Positions 12,335 to 23,590 of a DNA stretch of 64,000 nt are shown in pieces (positions within the stretch are counted from its first letter, which is position 1; each line of letters opens with the position of its first letter). The notes under the pieces are model-generated. The model ran no database searches. It saw only the letters and a program-made list of their open reading frames with translations, and was not told where the DNA came from. This DNA is from Allodiplogaster sudhausi. Lineage: Eukaryota; Nematoda; Chromadorea; Rhabditida; Diplogasteridae. Both the position numbers and the translations under genes were made by a program. The stretch lies in contig CALZFC010000035.1 in the NCBI GenBank assembly GCA_945643635.1, positions 662,501-726,500 of the forward strand, in the 5' to 3' direction.

Positions 12335-12926
12335 CTTCTCTCTCTCTCTCCTCGCTTTCTCTCTCTCTCTATCGCTGTTCCTTTTCCTCTCTTTCTTTCT
12401 CTCTCTCTATATCTCTTTCTCTCGCTCTCTTTATCTCTGTCCCTCTCTCTCTCTCCCTTGTTCTCCCAAACAAGGCTATCACATGCGCTGCAGCTGGTGC
12501 TTTTTCTCTACTCTTCCATGATTCTCGTGGTCTATCTTTTTTGAATTATTATTTGTTTTTTTTCTCTTCCTCCTCTCTTGTATGCTCTCTTGCAAATGGT
12601 GCAGAGAAACAGAGAAAGAGAGAAACAATGCAAACGCTCCTCTTGCTTACACAAGCCATGGCTTCTTCTTCTTCTCTTCCCTGTTATGCAAGAGTCTCTA
12701 TCATTTCGCGATCATGGTCAGTCTGTGTAAGTCAGCAGTGAGTGAGTTGTGCGTGTGTGAGATGAGGTTGTCTGCATTTTCTCTCCTTCTTTGCTGCCCT
12801 CTCTCTCTCTATTTCACTCGTCTTTTTTCCTTGTCTCATTCTCGACCTCCCTCTCTTGCTCTCAATGTTCCTGTGCACTCTATCGCAAGTTTCTCTCTCA
12901 CTCACTGTCTCTGTCTGTCTATCTGC

Positions 12927-12963
<37 letters not shown>

Positions 12964-13385
12964 CTTAAGCTTGTCACTTGTCTCTGCTCACTCGGTTGTA
13001 TCATCTTATTGCTATGGCTAGCAAGTTGCCTTCTATCACTTCGATACATTGAGCGGGAAGTGCCAATCAGTTGTCCGGCTCTCGGCTGTCACCAACTTAA
13101 TGCGCGCACACTTGGTCAGGTTTCTATCCTGCACTCTCTCTCTCTTTTTCTCTCTCGCTTACTCTCTCACTCTCGCTTACTCTCTCACTCTCTCACTCTC
13201 TCACCTCACTCTCTCTCTCACTCTCGCTCCGGCTTTCTCTTAATCTTATCTTTCTCACAAGCTTTCCTCAATGTTCTCTCATGCACACTCTCCCTCTATC
13301 ACTCAAGCAATCTCAGCACTTAGTGTATTCAGCACTCTCTCTCTCTCTCTCTCTACCTCCTTCTCTCTACCTCCTTCTCTCTCGC
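12335..13385. repeat. series of CT-rich tracts
   Basis: CT tracts at about 12335-12460, 12890-12965, 13128-13235 and 13336-13382, with TCACTCTC variants in the third. No coding signal lies between them. Confidence 0.8.
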
Positions 13386-14093
13386 ACATCCATTTCATAA
13401 ACTGATCACATCCTCTCTCACAACACAGCGCAAACGATTATGTTTTCTTTTCCTCTTTCCACTTTCACTTCCATTTACCATCTTCCCTTCTCCATACCAA
13501 CTCGTTCTTTTTTTTATTCTTCACTTGGCAACTCCAAACGTTTCTTTGCATCCCCGTCCCGACCTTCTCCCCTTTTCCCGACTTTTATCATTTAATCTTT
13601 GCTCCGTGAAACGTTCACATCCTTCCATGATGCCCATTCGACAGTATCCGTTCACATAAGCCGTACTTACGGTGTAGATCTAAACCCTAAAACAAAAACT
13701 TATGTACTTACTTATCAAGCGCGCTAATTGTATGCCTTTGATGTTTCCTATGAACCTTACAAAAAAACTTCAATCTTATATATTCCAAACACAATTAGAA
13801 GTGTCCTTGAAGGTGTAGGAAAAGGACAAATCAGCAAGGAGTTCGGTAAATTTTTTATTCTATTAAAAAAAGAAAGAAAAAAAAACTGCTCACGCCATTT
13901 ACCTTCATAGTTCCATTATGGCAAAGTGCAATTAGTGCCTGGCCATACAAGATGGAAAAGATGCATTAGCATGGATCTCTTTTTCTGCGTCGCTCTTTTT
14001 CATGCTCTGCCCCTGTTCGCTCTCCAGACGTGAGTACTAATTGACGCAGTCGGCAAAACGCAATCTTTTTGTGCTCCCAGTTCTTTCCTTGTT

Positions 14094-14265
14094 CTCTCTC
14101 CCTCTCTCTCTCTCTCTCTCTTTCTCTCTTACTCTCTCTCTCTTGCTCTCCCCCTCTCTCCTGCTCTCTCACTCTCTCTTTCACTCTCTTCCTCTCTCTC
14201 TCTCTTTCTTTCTAATTCTCTTTCTCTCTCGCGCTCTTTCTCACTCTTTCTCTCACTCCCTTTTA
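14094..14265. repeat. CT microsatellite
   Basis: Long pyrimidine tract of CT dinucleotides interrupted by GCTC and TTTC units. Confidence 0.85.
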
Positions 14266-14765
14266 TCTTCATTTACATACATATTTACTCTTCCTTCACT
14301 CTTTTTTTTGATTCGTTGTCTCTCCAATTTTCCACCTTACAAGCGAGCGTATCCGCGCGTGGGCTTTCAGATCCACTTCAATATGTATGTAAATGTCCTG
14401 CTTTGATTGCCATATGAAATTGACATTCTTCGTGTATGTATGCACAGATGGACAATTAAAAATTGCCCACGCCATAAATCATGGCTGACATAGGAGAAGG
14501 GACAAAAAGTATATGACAAACAGTCAACAATATTTTCTCATTCCACTCTTCTTGATGCTCAAAACTGCCCAAGGTCAGCCGCGAAGGGAGCATATCTTTC
14601 TCACATTTATAATTAATATCTTCCAATTTTTTTTCTTAACAAAGTTACATATAACTATGTTTTTTTTGTTTTTTTTGCTTTTCGTAGGTGCTTATTTTAT
14701 TATGTTTTTGCTTCAGCTGTCTCCCAGTGCCATGCGCCGCACTAGCGCCTAGCTATAAGCTTATC

Positions 14766-14806
<41 letters not shown>

Positions 14807-14959
14807 TTGAGAAAGAGAGAGAGAGAGACAGCGAAAGAGAGAGAGAGAGAGAGAGCGAGAGTTCTCCTTCGTGAGAAGTGCCTGGGCCCTCTGAAGTGGA
14901 CAGAGGGCGCGAACGAGAGGCGAGCGCATTTCCGCGAAGGTACAAAAATTAGAGTGTTC

Positions 14960-15002
<43 letters not shown>

Positions 15003-15295
15003 GAGAGAAAGAGAGTGAGAGAGATGTAAATAGGTGGTCATGGAGAGACCGGCAGGCAGAGAGGTGAGATTTGATGTTTGAGAGCTGTGGGGTAAAGAAA
15101 TCAAGATGAGGAAAATTTGGAAGGAATTGATAAGAGCGAGGAGAGAGAGAGAGAAAAAGGGAGGCTAATGAGAGATTGTGGGAGAGCCAGTTGAAAGAGG
15201 AAAAAAGAGGAATAATCATAGCAAGAGAGAACACGAGAGGGACAGAGAGAGCGAGAGAGAGAGAGAGAGAACGAGGGAGCGAGAGAGCAAGCCAT
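14766..15295. repeat. GA microsatellites
   Basis: Purine tracts at 14766-14860, about 14955-15020 and 15130-15295. A GC-rich unique island of about 90 bp (14865-14950) separates the first two. Confidence 0.85.
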
Positions 15296-15766
15296 CGAGG
15301 GAAACAAGAAAGAACCACTTGAACACATCCAGATGGTATCTTCCTTGATCAAGTACATGCATACAAATGAGGAGATGTTTCCGGTCGGGATCGGGGGGAC
15401 TTTTTATTTTTAACGCTTTTTTAGCTACCAAAATGCTATCATTTTAATCCAACTTGCTTTTTTACGAAAAGAAATGGAGTCGGATGCAATATTACCAGAA
15501 ACAGATAATTGTGTTTTTATATTGCTGACTATTCTTCTTTCCATTCGCACAAAGCCTCTAACAACCATATTCATGCTAATATGTATCACTGTGATGATTT
15601 CTCATTAATGATAACTAATATATGTTGTCGAATTGATACGGATGATCAAATATATCTATCACATTACCTTTCCACCCCCAGGAGGAACACGACCAAGAGC
15701 CAAGGGAAGTGAGCTGTTGGCGAACGAAGAGGAAAAGAAGTAGAAATGCTGAGGCTTAAGAGGCGG

Positions 15767-15774
15767 TGACGTCA
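15767..15774. promoter_or_regulatory. CRE-like palindrome TGACGTCA
   Basis: A perfect cAMP-response-element palindrome lies 27 bp upstream of the tetraspanin ATG, within probable 5' UTR or core promoter. CREB/ATF-type bZIP factors bind this sequence; use here is inferred from position only. Confidence 0.35.
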
Positions 15775-15801
15775 TCACCACCTAGAGAACTTTCCTCGGA
15801 G

Positions 15802-16639
15802 ATGGCCAAGAAGAAGCAAGCGGCCGGCTCAGTGAACGGCAACAAGAACGGCTTCTCTTCCAATGAATTCGGCATCCCGCCACCGCCCGATAGACTCATG
15901 TTAGTCCATGAACATAAATCAATCAATGGATTTGAGATTATTCTAAAATTAAGGCCCCCCTTTAAAGGAGCTCTACGCTCCACCGTAATCTATTTCAATA
16001 TTCTTGTCGCTTTTCTTTCAAAAAAAAGAAATGCGATTTTGCGCTCTTTTTAACACATTTCTACCAAATAGCCTGAACTGTGCATCATAGACTCAATAGC
16101 ATTTCCTGCACTGCGGTTACCCTTTTAAGCCCTTCATTCTCTCCATGCCAGAAGATCAAAAAATAAAAACGTAGTGTGCATTTTAAAGGCTCGTTTCGAA
16201 GAATACACAATTCACAATCGCCGAAATATGCATGTATGTGTATGTACATAGTCGTCAGTTTTCGCGTGCGCCCTGCTCCCCAGGGATGGCGTCCAAGTGC
16301 CGCTTCTTATGCATGTTAGTTGGCAGGCACGAGAAAAAACCCAGCTGGACAAAAAGGAGAAGTTTGACATGACAGCTGAGTGAGCGGGACGCTTATCTGC
16401 TAGTCTTTCTTTTTCTCTCGCCCTCTTTATCTCTCTCTCTCTCTATCATAAGTCTGTCACTCTCTCTGTCTCTCTCTCTTTGAGAGTACCCCTTGTTCTC
16501 TTTCTCTCTCATTGTCTCTCTCTCTCTCTTCGTCTCTCCCTACCTCTCTCTCTCTAACTCTCTCTCCCTCTTTCTCTATCATTATCCTGTCACTCTCTCT
16601 CTCTTTCACGCACTGTCTGTCTCTCCCTTCCTCTCTTCC

Positions 16640-16679
<40 letters not shown>

Positions 16680-19600
16680 ATTTGAACGTGTTTATCTCTC
16701 GCGCGCACAATGGCTGCTCCAAAGTAACATGGAAAGATGATTGCCTGTCGAGTACTCTTTCAATACATGAGCAGGCAGCTCTTGAAATGCTTCTTCACGT
16801 ACATATGACTTTTGCATAAAAGGCACTCACAGAATTTTTTTTTGCTATTAAGTACACAACGTACCAAATTTATAGAACGCAGACACAGTTATTATGTATA
16901 TACATTTTAGAATCGCCTCGGCTTCCTCAACAACAAAAAGGAGTCGAATAAACGTTATTAGACAAATGGAAATATCTATATGTATGTATATAAATCAAGC
17001 TAAAATGCCTTCCACTTAATGATGATTACTGTTTACATTATTTGAGTATCCGCTTCTACTACGTATATTGCATATCTAATTTGATTAATTAACTATTTTA
17101 ATTAATTAATTATTTAACAAAGTAATTAATTACTTTCAGTATCAGCTTCTCGGACGGCCACTCGCCGCGCAGCTTCTTCGACGAAGAAGAAGCGACGTCG
17201 GCACGGAAGCCGCTGACCGGCTCATCGTCTGCGGCCGCCAGTCAGAAGTGGGCCGAGCGAGAGAGGCGCAAGGCCAGACAGGCCAAGCAGAAGAAGCCAG
17301 GAAGGAGGCCAAAGGATGGCTGCTGCCAACGGCCCTTTGTCTACTACGTCCACACGCTCGCCGTACTGCTCACTTATGTTTGTTTATTTTTTTTCTTTTT
17401 ATTTATTTATTTACCTTATTTATTTATCTATTTATATTCTTTATTAAGAAACTTACATACATAAATAGTCGTTTATTTTTCCATGAAAATGCGCATGCTT
17501 AGAAAAGCACCTAAATAAACTACGAAAAAGTTTTTACGTACATATGTATGCACATGTGCACTTCCCCAGCCGTAAACGTTGTGTCCCGCTTCCTGAGAGA
17601 AACACCCCGAGTCGCGTGAGATTCCAAATTAGATTTTGTTGCCATTTTAGTCACCTTATGTCGCCGACTGACGAGGCACATGGCTACTGAGGCCGAGTGG
17701 GGCCGTGAAATGGCTGGGGGGGGGGGGGGGTGGGTAGTGGGGCCGTGGATTGGGGGAAAGCGAGGAGGAACTCATCGAGAACCCCGAGAGCTCCTTCGTT
17801 TTGAACGAATACGCCGGAAGATGAGATGCCGCTGCTGCAGCGTCCAAAAAGGCCACAACAATATGTACACTCCACGAGAGTGTCTCGTTTCCGGATCCGA
17901 AGAGACACACGAACTCTGATGTTTGAACACAAGAAGAAGAAGAAGAAGAAGAATAAGAAAAAGAATAGAATTGCTCTTTGCTGAAATTTGAGTAGAGAAT
18001 GAAGCTGATCCCATTGCTTTCTCGCTTTCTTTCTCCCTTTCAAAGAACATACACTTCCACTCTGCTTCTCTCTGCAAAATGCAGAAACTAGCCGCTGTAA
18101 AGATGAAAAGGAAGAAGATTAAGTTCGGAGAGAGCAGAAAAGGGAGGGGGAGGGGGGGGGGGCGAGATAGTGAATAATTTGCGCGAAAATTGGCATGATG
18201 CAAGAGATCGTCAGAGAGCAAGGACTCATTTGAAGGAGAGAGAAAAACGAGGAAGAGACTTCAATGACGCCGTGGTGTTCTGAAATGTACGAGATAGGAG
18301 AAACAACTAGAGAAAGAGAGAGAGAGAAGAGAGAGTGAAAGAGAGAGAGAGGAGAGAGAGGGAGAGAGAGTGAAAAAGAGAAAGAGAGAGTGAAAAAGAG
18401 AGAGAGAGAGAGAGAGAGAAAGAAAGAGAGAACGAGACATTGAGAACGCAGGAACATTTACTCAACATTTAGTACATGACCAAAAAAGTGGGAGAGAGTC
18501 GGAGAGACATTGGCTTTTTTTTGCCATCGCTTTCGCGTGTTCAGCAGCGAGATATTGGCTTGTTCCACTTAACTTTCTCTCTCTCTCTCTCTCTCTTATT
18601 CTCTCGCCCTTTCTTTTTCTCTCTCATAGCCTCACTATTTCTCTCTCCCCCCCCTCCCCCCCCCTCTCGCTCTCTCTCTCTCTCTCTCTTCGTCTCACTA
18701 CCTCTTCCTCCCTGGAACGGAGCCAAATCCCTCCTTGGCAACATCCATCAACGAGATAGGGAGGAGGCTATAGAGAATCGGTCATGTCAAGATATGGCCA
18801 AGGGGAGGAGCGCCAAGTCTTGGAAGGGAGGGAGGACGTGAAAGTCGAAAACGATGAGATGAAGCACTGGCACGATAGGACGAGGAGACAGAGAGACAGA
18901 GAGAGATAGAGAGAGAAAGAAAGAGAGAGAGCTAGAGAGAGAGAGAGTGAGAGAAGAGAAGAGAGAATGGGAAGAAAGGACGGGAGGAGAAGTGAGAGAG
19001 CAACAGGAAGAGAGAGAGGGAGAGAGAAGAGAAGAGAGAATGGCAAGAAAGGCCGGGAGGAGAAGGGAGAGATAGAGAGAGTGAGAGGCAGGGAGAGAGA
19101 GAGAACGAGAATGAGAGAGGCAGAGAGAGAGAGAGAGAAAAGTAGTCTCAGCTCTATACATCCGCGCGTGGCAGATGAGCAGTCTGTTCTGCCACAGCCA
19201 CACTCTCTGCAGCTGCCAGGCGCGAGTCGGAATTGTCGCCGGCTTCTTCTCCAGAGACTCTTCTCTCTTCATCTCGTCCGGTTGAACTCTCTTAATCCTG
19301 TCGTCCCTTGGATTCTCGCCTAGCCAGAAGGCTCTGTGGCTCTGCGTGGCTATCTAGTTGCACCATCATCCGACTCCATCAAGACTCCTCTTTACTGCTA
19401 ACTAGTAACTGATTGAGAAGCGTTCGCCCGCCATTCTCCCTTCCAAGTTCTTCCGAGTTGTGTCGCGTCTTCTGATTGTGAGAGAGAAGATGAAGATGCC
19501 TTGTCACATCAAGAGAGCAGCAAGAGGCGCTATCCGATTACCAGTGTTGCCCGGTGACTGGTGATCTAACCTCTCTCTCTCTCTCTCTCTCTTTCTCTCT

Positions 19601-20167
19601 TCCTCTCTCTCTCTCTCTCTTCCTCTCTCTCTCGCTATCTTTCTCTCTCTCGTTATCTCTCGCCCTCCCACCTCCTGCCGTCAGCTCTGCATACCTGTAC
19701 CCAGCCTTTCCCTTCCGTCCCCATAAAAAAAACAACTCATCTCTCCCGAACAGTGATCATCCGCCTGTTGCCGAGGCTAGACGCAACGTTGAATGGAAGA
19801 TGTGGCTGGCGTTTCAGGCAAGTCCCCGCAAACTCAAAAGAGAAATACTTTTTAGTTCGTGAGAGCGAACTTATCAACCCAAATTCGCATTGCTTGATAG
19901 CAAAGTCGGCAGCGCGAAAATACTATTCGCGTTAAAATTCTCTGAGGAATTAAAGCCTGATAGTAAAAACAATTATATTCCAATCAAGAGGCTGTCATGC
20001 GTTCAGTTCGTAGAGAAAATAAATGTAATGTGATATTGACTGTAAGGTATACGGTAGCTTTTAAGCTCTGTTACGTTCAAGCTTAATGCCTTTTAAGAGC
20101 CTCTTAAAATGAGAGTCCCTTAAAATATCTCGATGCTCTCGCTCTCTCTCTCCTCGCTCTCTCTCTC

Positions 20168-20201
<34 letters not shown>

Positions 20202-21929
20202 TTCTCTCTCTCTCTCTCACCTGCAGATGTGCGGCGTTCTCTTCCTGCTGATCTCGTGCTACCTGTACATCCTCCGCTCTGACTACGTGCCCCTTCTCCA
20301 CTCGCATGCCTACACGACGTGCGTGCAGCTCATGGCTGGCGCTGGCATGCTCATCCTCGTCAATGGCTGCCTCTCGTGCGCCGCAGCCAGCAGCCGATGC
20401 GCGCTCACTTGTGTTAGGCATATTGGAATCTCTTTCTCTTTATCTCTCTCTCTCTCTCTCTCTCTCTCTGGCTCTCTCTGTCTTTATCAGTTTGTCTCTC
20501 TTTCTCTCGCTCTCTCTCTGTCTCTCTCTATCTCTCTGTCTCTCTCTCTCTCCCTCTTTCTCTCGCTCTCGCTCTCTCTCTCTCTCTCTCTTTCTCTCTT
20601 TGTCTCTCCCGTTATCTTTTTGTGTATCTCTTTCAATCACTCTCTCTCTCTCTTTCAATCTCACACTCTCTTTATCTCTCTCTCTATTTATCTCTCTCTC
20701 CCTATCTTTGTCTCTCTCTCTCTCACTCTTTTATTTCCCTTTATATTCTTCACTCTTGCTCAAGTCCTTATATTCTCACACAATGTTCTCACGTCTATGC
20801 CTGTTGCTTCATTCCAATTTTAAAGACTCTCAAATCGACTTAGATTTGAGAGTCTATCCAATTGGAATGAAGTTGTGTTCATGCCCATCAATTGTTCAGT
20901 ACATGATCTTCCTGGTGGTCATTCTCGCCATGCAAGTCGTGCTCTCCTACCTGTCTTTCTCGTACTCCAAGGTTTGTTTTCGCCCTTTCTACCTTGATTG
21001 AGTATACAGTTATCATAGAATCAATGTGTTTAAAAAGAAAAATAATTTTTTTTAAATATTAACTTATTCTCCCTAATTATGACTAATATATTTTAGTTAC
21101 TCCATAATTCGAATTTTCACCAAAAAATTTAAAAAATTCAGCGTGCCGACGACGATGTCGACCGCCATCTGCCGAACGACGTTCTCTTCTACTCGAACAA
21201 CAGCGACATTCGACGCGCCATTGACGTCCTCCAGATTGAGGTTTTTCGTTCAGCCTCATTTACATATTCGATACATTAATAATAATGTGACAGAACACTT
21301 GAAGATATGTTCTGAGACTAACGAGAAATGCGAAAGTAAGAGATTGAAGGCTGATATTGGAAGGATCCGAGAGAAAGATCTCATTTTACATAGTGTGCAT
21401 GTTTATTCATCATCATCCTTCTGCATTACTAATTCTGCGCCGCAAATAAAGAAAGAAACGAAAGAAAGATTCAAAAACCTTATGCATCCTCTTTCATATC
21501 TCTTCTTATGTCACTGACCATTTCCTTTGTTTGATTTGTGTCGAATCCACGAATGTCATTCATCATTTTTAAAGGAGGGCGATCACCGAAAAATTATGTG
21601 ATATTTCATATTGCCGCGGCTCTTCGCACTCTCATTCGCGCATGCTATTTTCACGCAGCGGGTTTGTACGAACTGCGAAATAGCACGCGAGAATGAGAAT
21701 GAGGAACCAACAGGGCAGACGAATATTTTTCGGTGATCGCACTTCTTTAAATAATGAATGTGTTTTCGGCCTCTACGCTCGGAGCATAGATATCGGAGAG
21801 ATCCATATAGTATTTCTCCGATATCTAGAGAGCGATGGTATGGCATTAGGAGAGGGAGAGAGGGTTAATTTAGACGGAGAGCGAGAGCGAGAGAGGGAAA
21901 TTATAAGGTGGGAGGCGGAGAGAAGGATT

Positions 21930-21971
<42 letters not shown>

Positions 21972-21996
21972 GAGAGAGATAGAGAGAGAGGGAGGA

Positions 21997-22069
<73 letters not shown>

Positions 22070-22098
22070 GAGAGAGATAGAGAGAGAGGGAGGAAGAA

Positions 22099-22153
<55 letters not shown>

Positions 22154-23051
22154 TCACCCTCTTTCAGGGCCGTTGCTGTGGCTCGGACGGCTTCGAGGAC
22201 TGGACGCATCGCGAGGCGGCGAACGGCGAGACAGTGATGCCGTTCGTGCGCGAGACGCACGACCCCTCGCGGCCACTCCTGCTCCTGCCCGGCCTCCGCA
22301 AGCGGCCCACGCAGTACATCCCCGACTCGTGCTGCCGCTCCTTCTCCGAAGGATGCGGCGTCTCCGATCATCCATCGAATATCTACTATGCGGTATCAGC
22401 AATTTTTTTATTATTTAAATTTCACGCCGTTTCAGTTTCAAATTTTTTTCTCTTCCGAATTATAAAAATAATTCTAAGGCTGCTTGATTATCAAATGAGA
22501 CATGCTTACCTAAGCCTGTCTTAATTTTTTTAAACTTATTTTTTTATCGCCATTTAAGTTTTAAAATTTTACACTTTAATCAGAAGAAATAAGTAATTGA
22601 TTAAAAATCAAAACATGCTCACCTAGGGCTGCCTGCGCTTCTTGCAACGAAAAGTGAGGCAGACAATCTACATGATCATGACGCTGTCGTTTTCGGGCAC
22701 CGTTATCCAGGTTTGAATTTTTTTTTCTTCTTCTAAAATTTGCATTACTATATCAGATTAAGATAAAATATACATTAAAAGAAAAATAATAATAGTAATA
22801 ATTTAAAATCTAGAATAGGTAAATACATAAAACGAGATGTAAAAGAGAAGAAGAAGAAAAAGATTCTTTTAATTTTTTTTTCTCATTTCCAGCTCTTTGC
22901 CATCATCGTAACGTGCTGCATTTGCTGTCGAAAGGTGCGACGTCGTTATCGCGCATCTTCTTCGTCGGCCAAGAGAGAGAAGCAACGGCCGAGCAGTTCG
23001 GCGAGACGAGACAGCGCCACCGATATGCAGAGTGCTGCCTTCTTGGCTTAG
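15802..23051 (+). CDS. peripherin/RDS-like tetraspanin, 8 exons, 386 aa
   Basis: Exons: 15802-15899, 17140-17377, 20227-20412, 20900-20971, 21142-21240, 22168-22392, 22627-22710, 22893-23051; phases agree. Residues 1 to about 98 form an unusually long hydrophilic cytoplasmic N-terminus with an acidic patch (FFDEEEATS) and a basic stretch (ERERRKARQAKQKKPGRRPK). TM1 lies at about 100-125, TM2 145-165, TM3 175-197 and TM4 317-342. The large extracellular loop (about 199-306) carries the tetraspanin CCG motif as RCCGSDGFEDW, then IPDSCC and EGCG. Known: CCG plus the downstream cysteines define tetraspanins, and NGF.DW after CCG is typical of the peripherin/ROM branch. The tail is Ser/Arg-rich. 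It should organise plasma-membrane microdomains; partner unknown. The start is the first ATG in frame after upstream GTG/stop codons. Confidence 0.88.
16415..16680. repeat. CT-rich microsatellite in tetraspanin intron 1
   Basis: Several CT dinucleotide runs with short interruptions, the longest at about 16645-16678. Confidence 0.85.
17707..17740. repeat. poly-G tract in tetraspanin intron 2
   Basis: A run of about a dozen or more consecutive G followed by TGGGTAGTGGGG on the plus strand. Sequences of this kind can form G-quadruplexes in DNA or in the pre-mRNA. Confidence 0.7.
18130..19140. repeat. alternating GA, CT and GA tracts in tetraspanin intron 2
   Basis: A G-rich tract at 18143-18163 is followed by GA (about 18308-18430), CT with C-runs (about 18570-18700) and GA again (about 18885-19140). 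Neighbouring tracts have opposite polarity and can pair as inverted repeats. Confidence 0.85.
19141..19560. other. GC-rich unique island between microsatellites
   Basis: About 420 bp of balanced, non-repetitive sequence within tetraspanin intron 2, bounded by a GA tract on the left and a CT tract on the right. It holds a short ATG frame (MKMPCHIKR at about 19490) followed by a weak donor, which could be an alternative first exon, but there is no independent support. Confidence 0.3.
19569..19665. repeat. CT microsatellite
   Basis: CT dinucleotide tract with TTCCTCTC and CGTTATCTC variants, in tetraspanin intron 2. Confidence 0.85.
20134..20220. repeat. CT tract abutting the exon 3 acceptor
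   Basis: Nearly uninterrupted pyrimidine tract ending six bases before tetraspanin exon 3. It supplies an exceptionally long polypyrimidine tract for that 3' splice site. Confidence 0.85.
20428..20740. repeat. CT-rich microsatellite after exon 3
   Basis: About 310 bp of CT dinucleotides with CTGTCTC and CTTTCTC variants, starting 16 bp after tetraspanin exon 3. Exon 3 is therefore framed on both sides by CT tracts. Confidence 0.85.
20804..20875. repeat. 72-nt near-perfect hairpin in tetraspanin intron 3
   Basis: Two arms of about 33 nt pair around a 6-nt loop. The inner 13 bp are perfect (AGACTCTCAAATC with GATTTGAGAGTCT) and the outer TTCATTCCAATT pairs with AATTGGAATGAA after a small bulge. 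It ends 24 bp before the exon 4 start. The size and shape resemble a pre-miRNA hairpin. Confidence 0.7.
21579..21740. mobile_element. foldback MITE-like element, 162 bp
   Basis: Terminal inverted repeats begin GCGATCACCGAAAAAT on both sides. Inside, a second pair (CTCATTCGCGCATGC... with ...GCACGCGAGAATGAG) continues the complementarity, so most of the element can fold into one long hairpin. It lies in tetraspanin intron 5 and has no reading frame. Confidence 0.65.
21788..21826. repeat. 12-bp inverted repeat
   Basis: AGATATCGGAGA and its exact complement TCTCCGATATCT are separated by 15 nt, immediately after the foldback element in tetraspanin intron 5. Confidence 0.7.
21845..22155. repeat. 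GA tract abutting the exon 6 acceptor
   Basis: About 300 bp of GA dinucleotides on the coding strand, with an internal duplication of a block containing AATGAGCGAGAGAGATAG. Only the last dozen bases before exon 6 (ATCACCCTCTTTCAG) are pyrimidine-rich. Confidence 0.85.
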
Positions 23052-23110
23052 CTCATGTCGAGGTCGTGGTCCAACCCCCTTGGGCCGTGTCCGTGAATTA
23101 GTAGGCGTTT

Positions 23111-23156
23111 GGTCCGCGGACCAACTTGGTCCCAGTCCTGGGACCACTTTGGTCCC
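23111..23156. repeat. cluster of GGTCC palindromes
   Basis: A perfect 12-bp palindrome GGTCCGCGGACC is followed by GGTCCCAG-TC-CTGGGACC and a further GGTCCC, 60 bp past the tetraspanin stop. It lies in the probable 3' UTR or just beyond. Confidence 0.75.
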
Positions 23157-23590
23157 GTCGCGATCCAACTGAGAACGAAAACAACAGTGTCATTTCTCGA
23201 AGTTACTTACCGATGTTTTCGCCATATTAAGTCATTGCAGTAAGTTTGACTGCTTCACTCATTTTGTTACAACATAACATTTTACGCTTCCCTTCCTCTG
23301 TTCTGCTCTCCTCAAAGGACATAATATTCACGAGTAGACTTTTTCATGTTATAGCCGGGCAGATTCGTTTCAAGTTTCGCAACGTCAACAAATACTAATT
23401 AGTGAAATTTTATTCAACTGCTTAAATACAAGTAATGCATAAATATGCAGCAGAAACTTTTTTTAAATAATTAGAGCCATTTTAAATACTTTTTTTTTGC
23501 TATTTTACTGACGATCTTAACCAGTATTCTAGGCATCGTTGTCCGCATAAGATGGTACTTATTTTAAGTACATGATGCCATATTTAAACG

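Larger units (their letters stand above)
10826..15760. other. gene-poor region rich in CT/GA microsatellites
   Basis: No exon was recognised on either strand. Frames here are Ser-Leu or Arg-Glu artefacts of dinucleotide repeats. Between tracts the sequence is ordinary and unique (for example 13400-14040 and 15300-15760). A possible 3' splice acceptor (CCACCCCCAG, ending at 15681) lies about 120 bp before the tetraspanin start and may belong to its 5' UTR. Confidence 0.5.

Noticed and set aside
16277..16309. Possible extra tetraspanin exon (ATGGCGTCCAAG with CCAG before and GTTAGT after)
   Set aside because: It is 31 nt long and breaks the phase between exon 1 and exon 2, which join cleanly without it.
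610..22371. Frames rich in Ser-Leu or Arg-Glu
   Set aside because: They are produced by CT and GA dinucleotide repeats.
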